Part shown: positions 23,798 to 35,439 of the stretch, piece by piece | How positions within the stretch are numbered: position 1 is the stretch's first letter | Layout: every line of letters begins with the position of its first letter | Translations under genes and position numbers: made by a program | Assembly: GCA_001692895.1 (NCBI GenBank) | Contig: KV748220.1 | Location: 868,358 to 932,357, forward strand | DNA: 64,000 nucleotides | From: Cenococcum geophilum 1.58 | Lineage: Eukaryota > Ascomycota > Dothideomycetes > Gloniales > Gloniaceae | Reading direction: 5' to 3' | The notes under the pieces: model-generated | The model's input: the letters and a program-made list of their open reading frames with translations, nothing else | What the model was told of the DNA's origin: nothing | Database searches by the model: none

Positions 23798-24496
23798 CCT
23801 TTTCTATTACGGGTTAAGGCGTAGAGTAAGGGTTTTTTTTAACTAGGGGAGGTTTTTTAGGGCAGCTATAGGTTAAGTATTACCTAGTATTAACCCGTTT
23901 ACTAGTTCTACCTATTATTAAATATATAGAGTGTAAGTTATTTAGTAAAGGCAAGAGTGCGGAAATAGAGGGTAAGTAATTATATTATTTATAAGCTAAA
24001 TTCGTCCCCTGGCTATCTTATTACTAATATAGTAGTAAAGTGTTTTGCTTTTAGGATCAAAGTTAATATTTTGGCCTAGTATATCTATAAATATATTAAA
24101 GCTTAGATTATTAACGTATATATCTAGGGCGTTATTCTTACTAGTTATTAGCTTTTAGATTAGAATAAATATTAGCTTTTTATTAACTGCCCGCCAGATT
24201 AGTATTATTATTATTTTATATAACCTTAGCGTTCCCTCCTACCTTATTACCTTTAGTATGCCAGCCGGTAGATAATGCGTAATAGCGGAGTATAGGAGTA
24301 TTAGGTTGCTTATTATAATCTACTTAATAAAAGCCGTTTTATTTATTTAATACATTACGTTATAGCTGCAGCGCTAGGTAAGCTATTTAATATATTTAGT
24401 ATATAGGTTTTTAGGTAAACCTAAAAACATAAATAGGAATTTATTAGAGATTTTATTTAATATTTACTATATTTATACCTTACTTATAAGGGAGCG
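23798..24496. other. Unassigned RIP-mutated DNA
   Basis: No open frame or recognisable domain was found. It sits between Y copy 1 and the satellite MITE and is TpA-rich. Confidence 0.5.
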
Positions 24497-24498
24497 TA

Positions 24499-25397
24499 AC
24501 GTAACACATGGGGTTTTGCTCGTCCCTAAGTTTTACTCACACTAGTAGACCACCTCCCTTTTTAGGCTAGAGGGCTTCCTAAAGTAGAATATTGCCACCT
24601 CCCAACTTTGAATATTAACTTTTACTAAGTTATATATTTACAAGTCTATCTAAAGTTAATTTCTAGTGTTTTAGGGCTTAATTGGCTGGTAAATTTGGCC
24701 CCAATCGCTATAGCTCTGCGGAAGCTCTGCACGAAGCTCTGCACAAAGCTCTGCGCGAAGCTCTGCATACGGAGGCTCTGCACGAAGCTCTACACGAAGC
24801 TCTGCATGAAGCTCTACACAAAGCCCTGCGTACGGAGGCTCTGCACGAAGCTCTACACGAAGCTCTGCATGAAGCTCTACACGAAGCCCTGCGTACGGAG
24901 GCTCTGCACGAAGCTCTGCGGAGGCTTTACGCGAAGCTCTGCGCGAAGCTCTGCGTACGGAGGCTCTGCACAATGCTTTTATATAGAGCCTCCGTAGTAG
25001 AGCCGTCGTACGCAGAACCGTCGTACGCAGAGCCGTTCTGCAGAGCCTCCGTATACAAAGCTTCGTACAGAGCTTCGTGCAGAGCCTCCGTACGCAGAGC
25101 TTCGTGCAGAGCTTCGCGCAGAGCTTCGCGCAAAGCCTCCGCAGAGCTTCGTGCAGAGCTTCCGCAGAGCTATGGCGATCAGGGCCAAATTCATCAGCCA
25201 ATCGAGCCCTAAAACACAAGAAATCGACTTTAGATAGACTTATAAATATATATTTATTGCTTTAAGACTCCTTACTAACGATGCAATGGTTTGTGATGGT
25301 TTTTACTAGTTATTTACTACCAAGTTGGCATTTTGGCGCATTTTTAATGTTTAAATCGAGCAAAACCCAGGGACGAGCAAAACCCCGTGTGTCACGT
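24499..25397. mobile_element. MITE W, 899 bp, inverted satellite arms, TA target duplication
   Basis: The ends read ACGTAACACATGGGG and, on the other strand, ACGTGACACACGGGG, and both continue TTTTGCTCGTCCCT. TA lies on each side (24497-24498 and 25398-25399). A second inverted pair (24668-24740 and 25140-25212, starting GTGTTTTAGGGC) encloses 12-bp satellite units, which face each other around about 24985. TA duplications and these ends suit a Tc1/mariner-pogo type non-autonomous element. The central arms are unmutated and rich in CG and CA, while the outer parts carry some RIP-like changes. All seven open frames here (up to 182 residues, EALHEAL/AKLCAKLC repeats) are satellite shadows. Confidence 0.82.
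24712..25172. repeat. 12-bp satellite array in MITE W, head to head
   Basis: The left arm is made of GAAGCTCTGCAC units and the right arm of GTGCAGAGCTTC units, its reverse complement. A GGAGGCTCTG variant (with TACG before it) recurs every 60-70 bp in both arms, so a higher-order unit was copied. Confidence 0.9.
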
Positions 25398-25399
25398 TA

Positions 25400-25884
25400 G
25401 TAGCTGTCTAAAAAGCCCGCGTGTTAACATTTTAATTTTAATATTATAGTAAATTTGTCACGAACAGTGACGATCTGGTAACAATCGGAGTAGAGGAGGA
25501 CTTACCGCCTTATACGGGGCCTAAGTGGACCTAAGTTAGGATAACAAGGTATATCTGGTCCGAGCTGTAGATAGAATTGGACCGATTAGAGGCTTTGCCT
25601 TAATCTAATAAAGTCCTAATAGACGGCGCTAGGTAAAACCACGAGCAGCTGCTCTAGTAGGGGGACAGCTGTTCGTGATGTGTTAAATACAGATAGTATC
25701 CTCCATTAACCAATTGTGCCGAGTTAAGCCTTTTTCTACCATATTAACCTTAGGAACTCCCAGTTCCCTTATACGCGAATAGCTCCTTATAGTACTATAA
25801 GGTTCTTAGACGAATATAAACCTCTAATCACGCAATATAATATCAGGCGCGAACTAACCGTAAATAAAGAAGAACGAATGAAAT
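25400..25884. other. Unassigned relic left of the family 3 Gypsy element
   Basis: The segment is less mutated than average and holds two possible stem-loops: GTCAC/GTGAC at about 25457-25471 and a 12-bp stem at 25640-25651 with 25666-25677 (arms CACGAGCAGCTG and CAGCTGTTCGTG). It continues beyond the Gypsy element at 38947, since GAAAT is duplicated at the junction. It may be the 5' part of an older retroelement, but no matching far repeat was found. Confidence 0.5.
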
Positions 25885-26071
25885 TGTCACGGCACTAACC
25901 TGACGCATACTGTTTTATACTATCTCGTACTATTTCCTACTGTTAGCTGCCCCACCACTAGTACCTTGGCGGCCGGCCCTACTATTTATATACAATACCC
26001 CCTTTCCACCTTCTTCTCCTCTTTATACCATAACGTAGTTATTTAGTCTACTTTATTGCAGCACTGTGACA
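25885..26071 (+). repeat. 5' LTR of the family 3 Gypsy element
   Basis: This LTR is 187 bp, keeps TGTCACGG and CTGTGACA ends, and has a pyrimidine-rich middle followed by a TATACCATAACG stretch. Confidence 0.93.
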
Positions 26072-29000
26072 GTTTATAGTATCTCTAATTATATACTATT
26101 GCGATCTTTATTTTTCCCAGTCCACTATCTCCGTTTTCCCAGTATAATCGCGACCTAGCGCGACCAATAATACCATACCACAGTCCTAAACAATCTCAGC
26201 ACAGTCCCAGCATAGCCTCAGCATAGTCTTAGCAATCTTAGTATTATAGTTAGCCTTATAGATTCCGATTGCCTTACCCAGATCTCCTAGAATGGGCGAC
26301 TATAATATAGATAATATCCCACTAATAAACCCTCGCAAAGCGCTCGCTTGCCTCCTTAATACCTTCTATACTAATATCGCCTAGGTAATTAGGAACGGTC
26401 CTAAATATCTAAAGGACCTTTATATAGTAGGAACCTTTTAATAACTCTCTATATATACAGCCTTCTTAACTAATATTAAGAGCGGCCTTTAAGCCGTCTA
26501 TAGTAAAGGCTAAGCTATAAAGTCCTAATTTAAAAAAGCTTAACACAGAATTAACTTTCTTAAGATACTTAAACTATATATTAAACAATATAAACAGTAA
26601 GCCCTTATATATACCAAGACTATATAAAACCTAAGCTTTTAGATTATTATACTTACCAAGACTATTACTAATAAGAACCCTACTACTAGCTCCCCTTTTT
26701 TAACTAAGCCCTATAGAAAAAGCATAAAGCAAAAAATCTAACCCTATTTAATGGTAAGGAATTACCAATTAAAAAGTAAAAAAAAAGTAAAATATAGGAA
26801 AAAAAATTTAAGGCGTTTTCCGGAGGGATATAAAGCGCTTTAAGACCCTAATAGATAAAATCCTCTATATGTTAGACATAATAATAGATAAGGCTTATAA
26901 CTATATTAAATATAGCCTTAATACGCTACGTATATACCCAAACAACCTAAGTAAATAGACCTTTTCTAACTAAGAGTCTATATTTATATATATAAGAGAA
27001 TACTATAAGACTATAGATATAACCTAAGCGGCTAAAAATAAGTTAGATAACTTAAGCTAAGGTAAGCGTAACTACTAGTCCTAAAAAGCAGAGCTTAATA
27101 AGTTAATAATTAAAGTAAATAAAACCAAGGAATAAAAAGTAGATTTACTTAAGAAGAATATTTCCTCTAAGATAAAGGACCTAGCCTTTACCCTTAGCTA
27201 TAAAATTAGCGATGCTAACTATAAAGGCTAGAGTAAGCAGATAGATGTATTCGCTTATAACCTATAAAACTATACCTACTATACTAAATTAAATACCGCT
27301 AAGCTAAGTGCCGCTAGCAGCTATTAACCCGTATTACTATAGAATAACCTAATAGACCTAGACGCTGTTAAGTTTAGTAGCGGTAGTAATAGCCTCCCTA
27401 ATAACGTCTAAAGACATTATATAAATAATAGACTTTATATAGCGTATAGTTAACCTAGCTACTAAAAAGATACTTATAACCCCTAGTAAAACCTAAATCC
27501 CCTTTTAATATTACCGCGCTAACCCCCCCCCAGCCGCGGCGGATTCTTTAATAGAGGGGATAGTAATTAAGGCGGTAATTGTAGATAAGGACGTGGGTTC
27601 GGATATAAAAACCCACCCCTATAATTCCCTTCCCTAACGTAGCCCTAGCTAATAGTTCTATACGCAAACTATAAATAAGTACTTTGTATTACTACTAACT
27701 GCGAGACCGGCTATATTATTAGTAAAGTACCCCCTAGTATATATATACCGTTAAAGACTAATATATTAAAATATACTAGCTAAGACTATAGCTACTAGCT
27801 AAGCCCTATAACGCAGCTATTAAAAGGTTAACCCTTAGACTAAGTCGCCTTTAAGGGTTAAAACTATACGGGGAGGAGGATAAAAGGATTAGATTTATAC
27901 TACTAGATTAGTTAGACCTTATTTTAAGCTAGCTACTATTTAATTTTAGAACAGTAAATAACAATAGAAATTCTATCCTTATTTAGACTTACCTCTTCTT
28001 ACTATATAACCTACTCCTAGAAGTTCTTATTAAAACAGTAAACCTTACTAATAGTAGTAGTACAGCACTAGTATTTATAGACGAAGACTTATAAAGAAGC
28101 ATAATATTATAATAAAAAGACTTCTAGTTCTAAAACTACTCCGCCTTACTAATGGACTTTAATCTAGCTTTATTATCTATTACTTTACAGCAAAAATAAT
28201 AATCGGCCACTATATAAAATCTATACTTTTCTACGTTATAAAGTTATTACCCTTAATACTAGTAATTCTTAAAATACCCTAGCTTAAAAAGCATAACTTA
28301 AGTATAAACTTCCCCGTTCTAGGGCTTAAGTTTAACTTTAATTACTATGCTTATAACTGTCTTCTATAGTATACCCCTAATTATAACTAAGTAGCACTAT
28401 ACGGACGTATTATACGGCCAACGCTTAAATACTATTAGCTGATAGTAAAAGAGGTACCTAATACTAGTAAGCTAATATACATAGTAAATAAAATAAAGAT
28501 TCTAAAAGACTAGACTACCGCCCTACCCCTAAAAAATACTACCTTACCCCTAAAAATATAAACACTGCCAGAACTATAAGTCCCCTATATACACCTACTT
28601 AACCTAGGCCAGCTAATAAGACACCTAACTCTAAGTTATTTACTATACGTATATATAACCGCGCGTATAACAGCTAAAGGCGCTATAGCTAAAACCAAAA
28701 CTAGAGTAATTAAGACCTCCCCCCTATAACGCCTAACCTTATATCTATCTCCCGCGCATACCGTATAGGGTTGCTACTACGTTTCCGCCCCCTAGGGCCA
28801 ACTAAGCCGCATTAGCCTAGCTATAGCACTAGAGAACTAAACACGCCCTAAACTAGACGACATTAGATATACTTATGCCGTTAATTTTACCTAGTTCTAT
28901 AAATAAAAAGGCGTAAAGGTAATAAGGATCTATATAGCGGAGCTAGTAGAACTAGTTAAATAAGAAAACCACTAATAGCTGCTTAAAGAGCTGCCTATAG

Positions 29001-32000
29001 GCCTAGTAAAAGTACTAAACCTATTAGAAAAGTCTTTCCGCTAGGCAACTATATAATAGAAGAAGCCTATAAAGCGCTACCCCCTTATTTTTATAATTTC
29101 CTTAAAATAAACCTAAAAACTAAGCCTAAGTCTCTACGCCGGAAGATAGTTAATACTAATATTAAAAAATTCCTAAAAGGCAAACTAGGACTAACCTATG
29201 AAGATATTTTATAATGCTTACTAAAGGAGTTCCGCAAATATATTAAGTACTTTCTCCCTAAAAACGTAGATAAGCTGCCCTCTTACTAACTATAGAACTA
29301 TAAAATTAAGATTATCCCTAGAAACTAGGTCCCGTACTATAAAAACAGACTACTCTTACCTACTAAACTTAGTATATAAAAAAGTGGATTAATAAAATGC
29401 TAGATAAGGGTTTTATCCATAAATTAACCTTACTAGCTACCGTACTATTTCTCCTCGCTATTAAGCCTAGTGGCGGTATATAAATCTACTATAACTACTA
29501 AGGCCTAAATACAGTTACTATTAAAAATTAGTACCTACTACTACTAATCTATAAGATACTTAACGTACTTTATAGTGCTAAGTACTTTACTAAACTTAAT
29601 ATAATTGCGAAGGGCTATAAGTAGCTTATAGCATTTATTACCCGGTTCGGACTCTATAAGATACTAGTTATACTATTTAGTCTTTATAATATACCCGCTA
29701 CGTTCTAGAACTATATTAATTATATCTTACATAACGCCCTTAATAACTACTATACTATCTACTTTAACGACGTCCTTGTCTTTTCTAAAACATATACTAA
29801 GTATACTAAGTATATAAATAAAGTCATCTAAAGACTCGGTAATGCTAAACTTTAGATTAATATTAATAAGTTTAAGTTTTACTCTACTAAAACAAAATAC
29901 CTTGGCTTAATTATCTTAACTAATAGTATAAATATGGACCTTAAAAAGGTACAGGCCTTACAGGAATAAAAGGACCTAACATTAATTAAAGAACTATAAT
30001 AATTTCTTAGCTTCGCGAACTTCTACTAATAATTCATCTAAGACTACTCTGCCGTTACTATACCTATAACAAAACTTCTAAAGAAGGATATTAGATAGCT
30101 ATAGGGACTAAAATAAGCCAAATTATTTAAGGCCCTTAAGGGAGCCTTTACCTTAGCACTAGTACTAGCATACTATAACTATATAAAGAAGACAGTGGTA
30201 AAGATAGATGTATTAAATTAGGCTTCTAGCGGAGTTATTTTCTAGTATAATAACGACAGTAAATTAAGACCGGTTGCATTCTTCTCTATAAAGCACTCTG
30301 CGCTAAAATATAACTATAAGATCTATAATAAAGAACTTTTAGCTATTATTAAGGCTTTAGAGGAATAGCGTCCTAAGCTATAAAGGACTAAGGAGCCGTT
30401 TAAAATTATTACTAACTATAAGAACCTATAGACGTTTATAACTACTAAGTAGCTAAATTAACGCTAAGTCTGGTAGGTAGAGTTCCTTTTATAGTTTAAC
30501 TTTATAATTATATATAGACCTAATAGTAAAGCTATACTCCCTAATACCTTAAGCCGGCTACTAGGAATAAGGCCTAAGGACGCTAATAATAAACGCCTCC
30601 GCTACCGAGCCCAAGTCGTTATACCGCCCTAGAAAATTAACCCTATAATCTTAGAAGAATTACTATATAAGTTCTATAACTCTAATAATACGGAGTTTAT
30701 AGCCGCTTTAGACCCTAAAATAGCTAAAAAGTTACTAAATAAGTTAATCTGGTTAGGATACTAAGAGAATAAACTTATAAGAGATATAGTAGCGGCCCTA
30801 TATAATTAGAAAGCTCGCCATTAGCTAAAGAAGATTAGGAAATTACTCCGTTGTAATAAGTTAGAATATAGTATTATTAATAGATAGATTTACTTCCGCT
30901 AACGCCTCTTTGTCCCTAACGCCCTAGACCTTTACCTAGAAGTTATCTATCGCTCTTATAGCAGCGGCCCTATTAGTTACCCTAGCTAGATTAAAACCCT
31001 TAACCTCTTAAACCAAATATACTAGTAGCTAGGAATCTCCCAATTTACGGCTACCTTTATTAAAGACTGTGCCCTATACTTTTATACTAAAACCCCATGT
31101 TTTACCCCGCCTAATTTTCTAAAGCTACTAAAATTACCCGCTCGCCTATAGACCGATATTTTAATTAACTATATTATAACGCTACTGGTATACTAATGCT
31201 ACGACAAGGTATATAAATATATCCTTATTATTATAGACCGCCTAACTAAAATATAATACCTTGTTTTAGTAATAGGACTCTTAATAAAGGAGCTAGTTAA
31301 TAGCTTTATTAATAACATATATAAGCTCTATAGTGCACTAAGTATAATTATCTCTAATTACGGTATATAATTTATTAGCAACTTCTAGTAATAACTAAGT
31401 AAATACCTTAAGATAACCTTAAGACTAAGCTTAGCCTAGCACCTAAAAACAAACAGCTAAACTAAAATTATTAACGCTGCCGTAAATAAGTACCTTTATA
31501 CTTTTATTAGCTTTATATAGAATAACTAGGTTAACTACCTACCGCTTACTAAGTTTGCTATAAATAACTAAGTTAATAAGAGTATAGGCATCTCCCCGTT
31601 TTTTATAAACTATAGCTTTAACTCTCGCCTTAGAATTAAGCCTGCTAGCTCTTACCTACTAATACTATCAGTATAAGTAAAGAAGGAGTTCTTCTACGCA
31701 GACTCTATAGCCAACCGCTTTAAGCGGATATTAATATAGCTTAAGGCCCTAGCCCGGATTTTATAGTAATGCTATAAAGATAATGCTAATACCTATAGAA
31801 ATAAAAGCGCGTTATTCTATAAAGGTAATATAGTTATAGTTAGCTTGAAAAATATAAAGATAAATAGACCTAAAAAGAAATAAGACGATAAATAGGACGG
31901 CTTATACCCTATACTTGTAGTATACTAAGGGGTAGTTATAGTAGACCTCCTAGACCATATCTAAGTAAATAAATCCTTTTATATATTTAAGGTCCGCCTC

Positions 32001-32352
32001 TAGGCTGCTAAAAAGATCCCTAGCTAAGCAAATATTAATACTATAGAGCGCCATAATATATAAGGATAAGTAGCAGAAAGAGATAATAACGGTAATATAG
32101 AAATAAATAGGAGTTTAAGAAAATCCTTAATATATATAATAAAGACCCCTAAGGCCTAACTTATAAGATTAAATGGAAATATTATAAGGATATAACCTAG
32201 CAGCTAGAAGAAGACCTAAAGGGTTATAAATAGGCTATACAGCGCTTTTATAAGCAATACCCTAAGAAGCCAGGACCCCCAAACTGGGTATAAGATAAGG
32301 AAAAGTTATGCTAAGGTTATAGCCGACCACTATATTAAAAATTGTGGTAGTT

Positions 32353-32549
32353 AAGATATTATAAAACTTTAACTAGCGGTTAAAATTATTTAATTAGCTA
32401 GATCTTTACCAAGAAACGCTATATAGATTAATTTAGGTGGTAGTATAGAGTTCTGCTAACCTTACTTACTAAACTAACTAATTAGGATTTTCTATACCCG
32501 GTATAGAAAATTACCATTAGCTTAGTTAAGGGTAGTAAGCGAAACTAAT
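32353..32549 (+). repeat. Hairpin-rich 3' module in the family 3 Gypsy element
   Basis: From AAGATATTA at 32353 the sequence matches the reverse complement of 46033-45832 in a Copia element for about 200 bp; its last bases (ATCTT) lie at 38666-38670, beyond the inner Gypsy. Two stem-loops are visible: 32365-32387 (AACTTTAAC arm) and 32486-32512 (TTTTCTATACC arm, perfect 11-bp stem). Both element families carry the module in the sense direction, near the 3' end. Its ends AAGATATTA and TAATATCTT are inverted repeats. Confidence 0.78.
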
Positions 32550-32919
32550 TATTACGGAGTAAGTACAAGCGGTGATAATATATAGCGAAGTAGGTATTAT
32601 TAAGCTATATACATAAACTGCGTAATGAAGTTAAGACGTTGCGTAAGGAAAGAAGGTAGGGAAATGGGAAGAAAGGGCATATATCGTTAACTTGGTTACT
32701 TAGTTAATATGTATATAGGTAGAATAGGGTTTAGGTTATAGTCCTAGCAGAACTTAGCAGAATTTAGTAGAACTTGGCAGAATATAGCAAAATGCCGTAG
32801 ATTGCCGTTAGATTGCTATTAGATTACCATTAGATTACCATTTCGCGGTTAGTCTCTAATTGCTAAGTTGGTAGAAATAGGTGGACGTATATAAGGTGTT
32901 ATAGGGGTGTCCTATAATA
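32550..32919 (-). repeat. 3' LTR of the nested family 2 Gypsy element
   Basis: It runs from TATTACGGAGTAAG to GTGTCCTATAATA on the plus strand and is followed by the complement of the polypurine tract. Confidence 0.92.
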
Positions 32920-35246
32920 GTACCCCCCCTTTAAACTTGAGCTTCTGCGAGATAGGGCTATGGTAGTTCTAGGTAGAGTTTGTAAAAGTCTTCTGCGGCT
33001 TATATAAGTCCTATAAAGTTAACGGGTTCCTATAAAGACTTAGTAAAGCCTCTCTATTTTGTAAAATATATATATTAGCGTTTCTGTTTGTTGTACTTAA
33101 TATTATTAATTTTTTTAATAAAGTACTCGTTCTTACTATCTACTTTAACTAGTAGAGGAGGGTCTTATATTTATCTAGGCAGGGCGTCTAATATAGGGGT
33201 AGTAGGGCGGAGGACTGACGTATAGAATATGGGGTGGATTTTAACCGTATTAGGAAGCTTTAATTGGTAGGTATAAGGAGAGATAACCTTTTTAACCTTA
33301 TAAGGGCCAGCGTTCTTCTAATTAAGTTTCTTAGTAGGTCGTTTTGTGTTTAGATTTCTTATATCTAGCCAAATAAAATTACTAATTTAGTAGGCCGGTA
33401 CTGGGGTTTATTTCTTATTTGCTGCGGCTTTATAAATAGATTAAGCCTATATTATCTTATTAGTAAGGAACTGTTATAGTTCCTCCATCTTCTCTATGAA
33501 TTTATTTACTTCTGTAACTTATAAGGCGTAATAAGCGGGGTAAGGAATATTACTAAAGGGTTTAAAACCTATTTATAGGTACTAGCCGTAATTAGCTAGG
33601 AATAGGGAGACTTTCGTAGTTTCTAAGACGGAGTTATTTATAGTAAACTCGGCAAATATGAGCTAGTTAATCTAGTTATCCTATAAATATAACGTGTATA
33701 TCCGAATATACTATTCCATTATAGTATTTACGCGTTCCGTTTAGCCATCCGTTTCTAGGTAATACGCGGTAAATAACAGTACTTTAATACGGAGTTAAGT
33801 AGTTAGTTCTTTCTAGAATACTAAGATAAATTAGCTACCTCTATCGGAGATAATCGTTTCGGGGAGTCTGTGGAGTTTCTATATGTAATCTAGGAATAGT
33901 TAGGCGACGGCAGGCGTTAATATATTAAGGCAGGCGATTAAGTATCTTATTTTAGATAGTCGGTCTATAACTACCATAATATTCGTGCAGCCTCTACTCT
34001 TAGGAAGGTTAATAATAAAGTTAATTAAGATATCCTTCTATCTTTGGTCCGGAATAGGTAGTAGCTTTAAAAGACCGTTATACGTCTTATGCGAGGCTTT
34101 AGCTTGTCGGCAGGTATAGTAGCTAAAGACGTACCTTTATATTATATTATATATATTCGGCCAATAATACTCCCGTTAGAGTAGTTTTAGGGTCTTTTTT
34201 TAGCCCGGGTAGCTAGTAATAGGTAGATTATATATGTGTTTAAGAAGTTTAAGCTTAAGCTTATCGTAATTAGGGATAACTAAACGGTTCCGGTAATATA
34301 AGCGGTTTCTATAAGCTTCGCATTTACTTAAAGAAATCTTTTTAGAGCGTCTAATGCTATCTTGCATTAGCTTAAGCGTCTCTTAGATAAACTTGTTATT
34401 TGGGTATTTATTAACTATAATCTATTTAATTAATTAATTACTTATTTTAAGGATGTGTACCGTAAGATCTTTAGTAGGAGGGTTAAATAGTTTAGGGCGA
34501 AGCAGGGTCTGATTTTGGTAAGAGCGCGCTTCTTCTAAGGCTAGCGCGTCTTGTGAGCGTCGGGTTAAAGCATTAGGCTTCTAGCCTTAGACGCCTAGGC
34601 GGTACGTAATTAAGAATTAAAAATAAGATAGATATTCTAACTAGCGGGCCTAATAATAACTTAGCTGTTTTATAGTCGTAAAGTACTATAGGTTCTTATA
34701 GTTGCTAAAGACCTTAATTGGAAATCTAGCGCCTTCTAGTTCGGGTTGCCATTATTTAAAACATCTAATAATGGCTAACAATTCCTTATTATAGATCTCG
34801 TAGTTATATTTGGCTAGGCTTAATCGTTTTAAGAAGTATACTATAGGGTGTAATACTCCATCCTTGTTATATTAAGATAGGATGCCTCTAGTAACGTAGT
34901 TAGATAAGTTGGCTTCTATAATACTTATTCGGTTTAGGTTAAAGTATTAGAGCACGGGCGTAGTAGTAAATATAACCTTTAGATAGGCAAAGGCCTTCTT
35001 ACATTCCTTATTAAAGATAAAGACTTTATCCTTTTGGGTTAGAGCTATAAGGGGTAAAACTAGGGCGGAGAAGTTATTAATAAACCGTTAGTAGAAATTA
35101 GCAAATCCTATAAAGGCTTTTACGTTCTTAACGTTCTTAGGTTCTTACCAGTTTATAATTACTTTAACTTTCTTCGGGTCTATTTATATACCGTTTATAG
35201 AAATAAGGAGTTTAAGGTATAAGACTTCCGTTTTATAGAACTTGTA

Positions 35247-35439
35247 TGTCACGGGACGGGGGTAGTAGCTACAAGACGTATGTATTCGAGGAGTCTACAA
35301 GACGTTGCGCGATTGATCGTAAGGGTCGAGGGCGTAAGGAGGTGATATACCTACGCGTAGCTGACATAAGCTGTACGCGAGGTGTACGCGAGAGCACGGG
35401 GCTCTCCTATGGAGGCCCCTGCGGTAGGGTTCCGTGATA
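35247..35439 (+). mobile_element. Solo-LTR-like insertion, 193 bp, in the nested Gypsy element
   Basis: It starts TGTCACGG and ends CCGTGATA, with a perfect TTGTA duplication on both sides (35242-35246 and 35440-35444). It is GC-rich and unmutated, unlike its host's reverse transcriptase region. The 63-residue open frame from 35246 is its by-product. Together with its two hosts it makes a three-deep nest. Confidence 0.8.

Noticed and set aside
24671-25265. Seven overlapping frames of 62-182 residues
   Set aside because: All are frames of the inverted satellite in MITE W, present on both strands at once.
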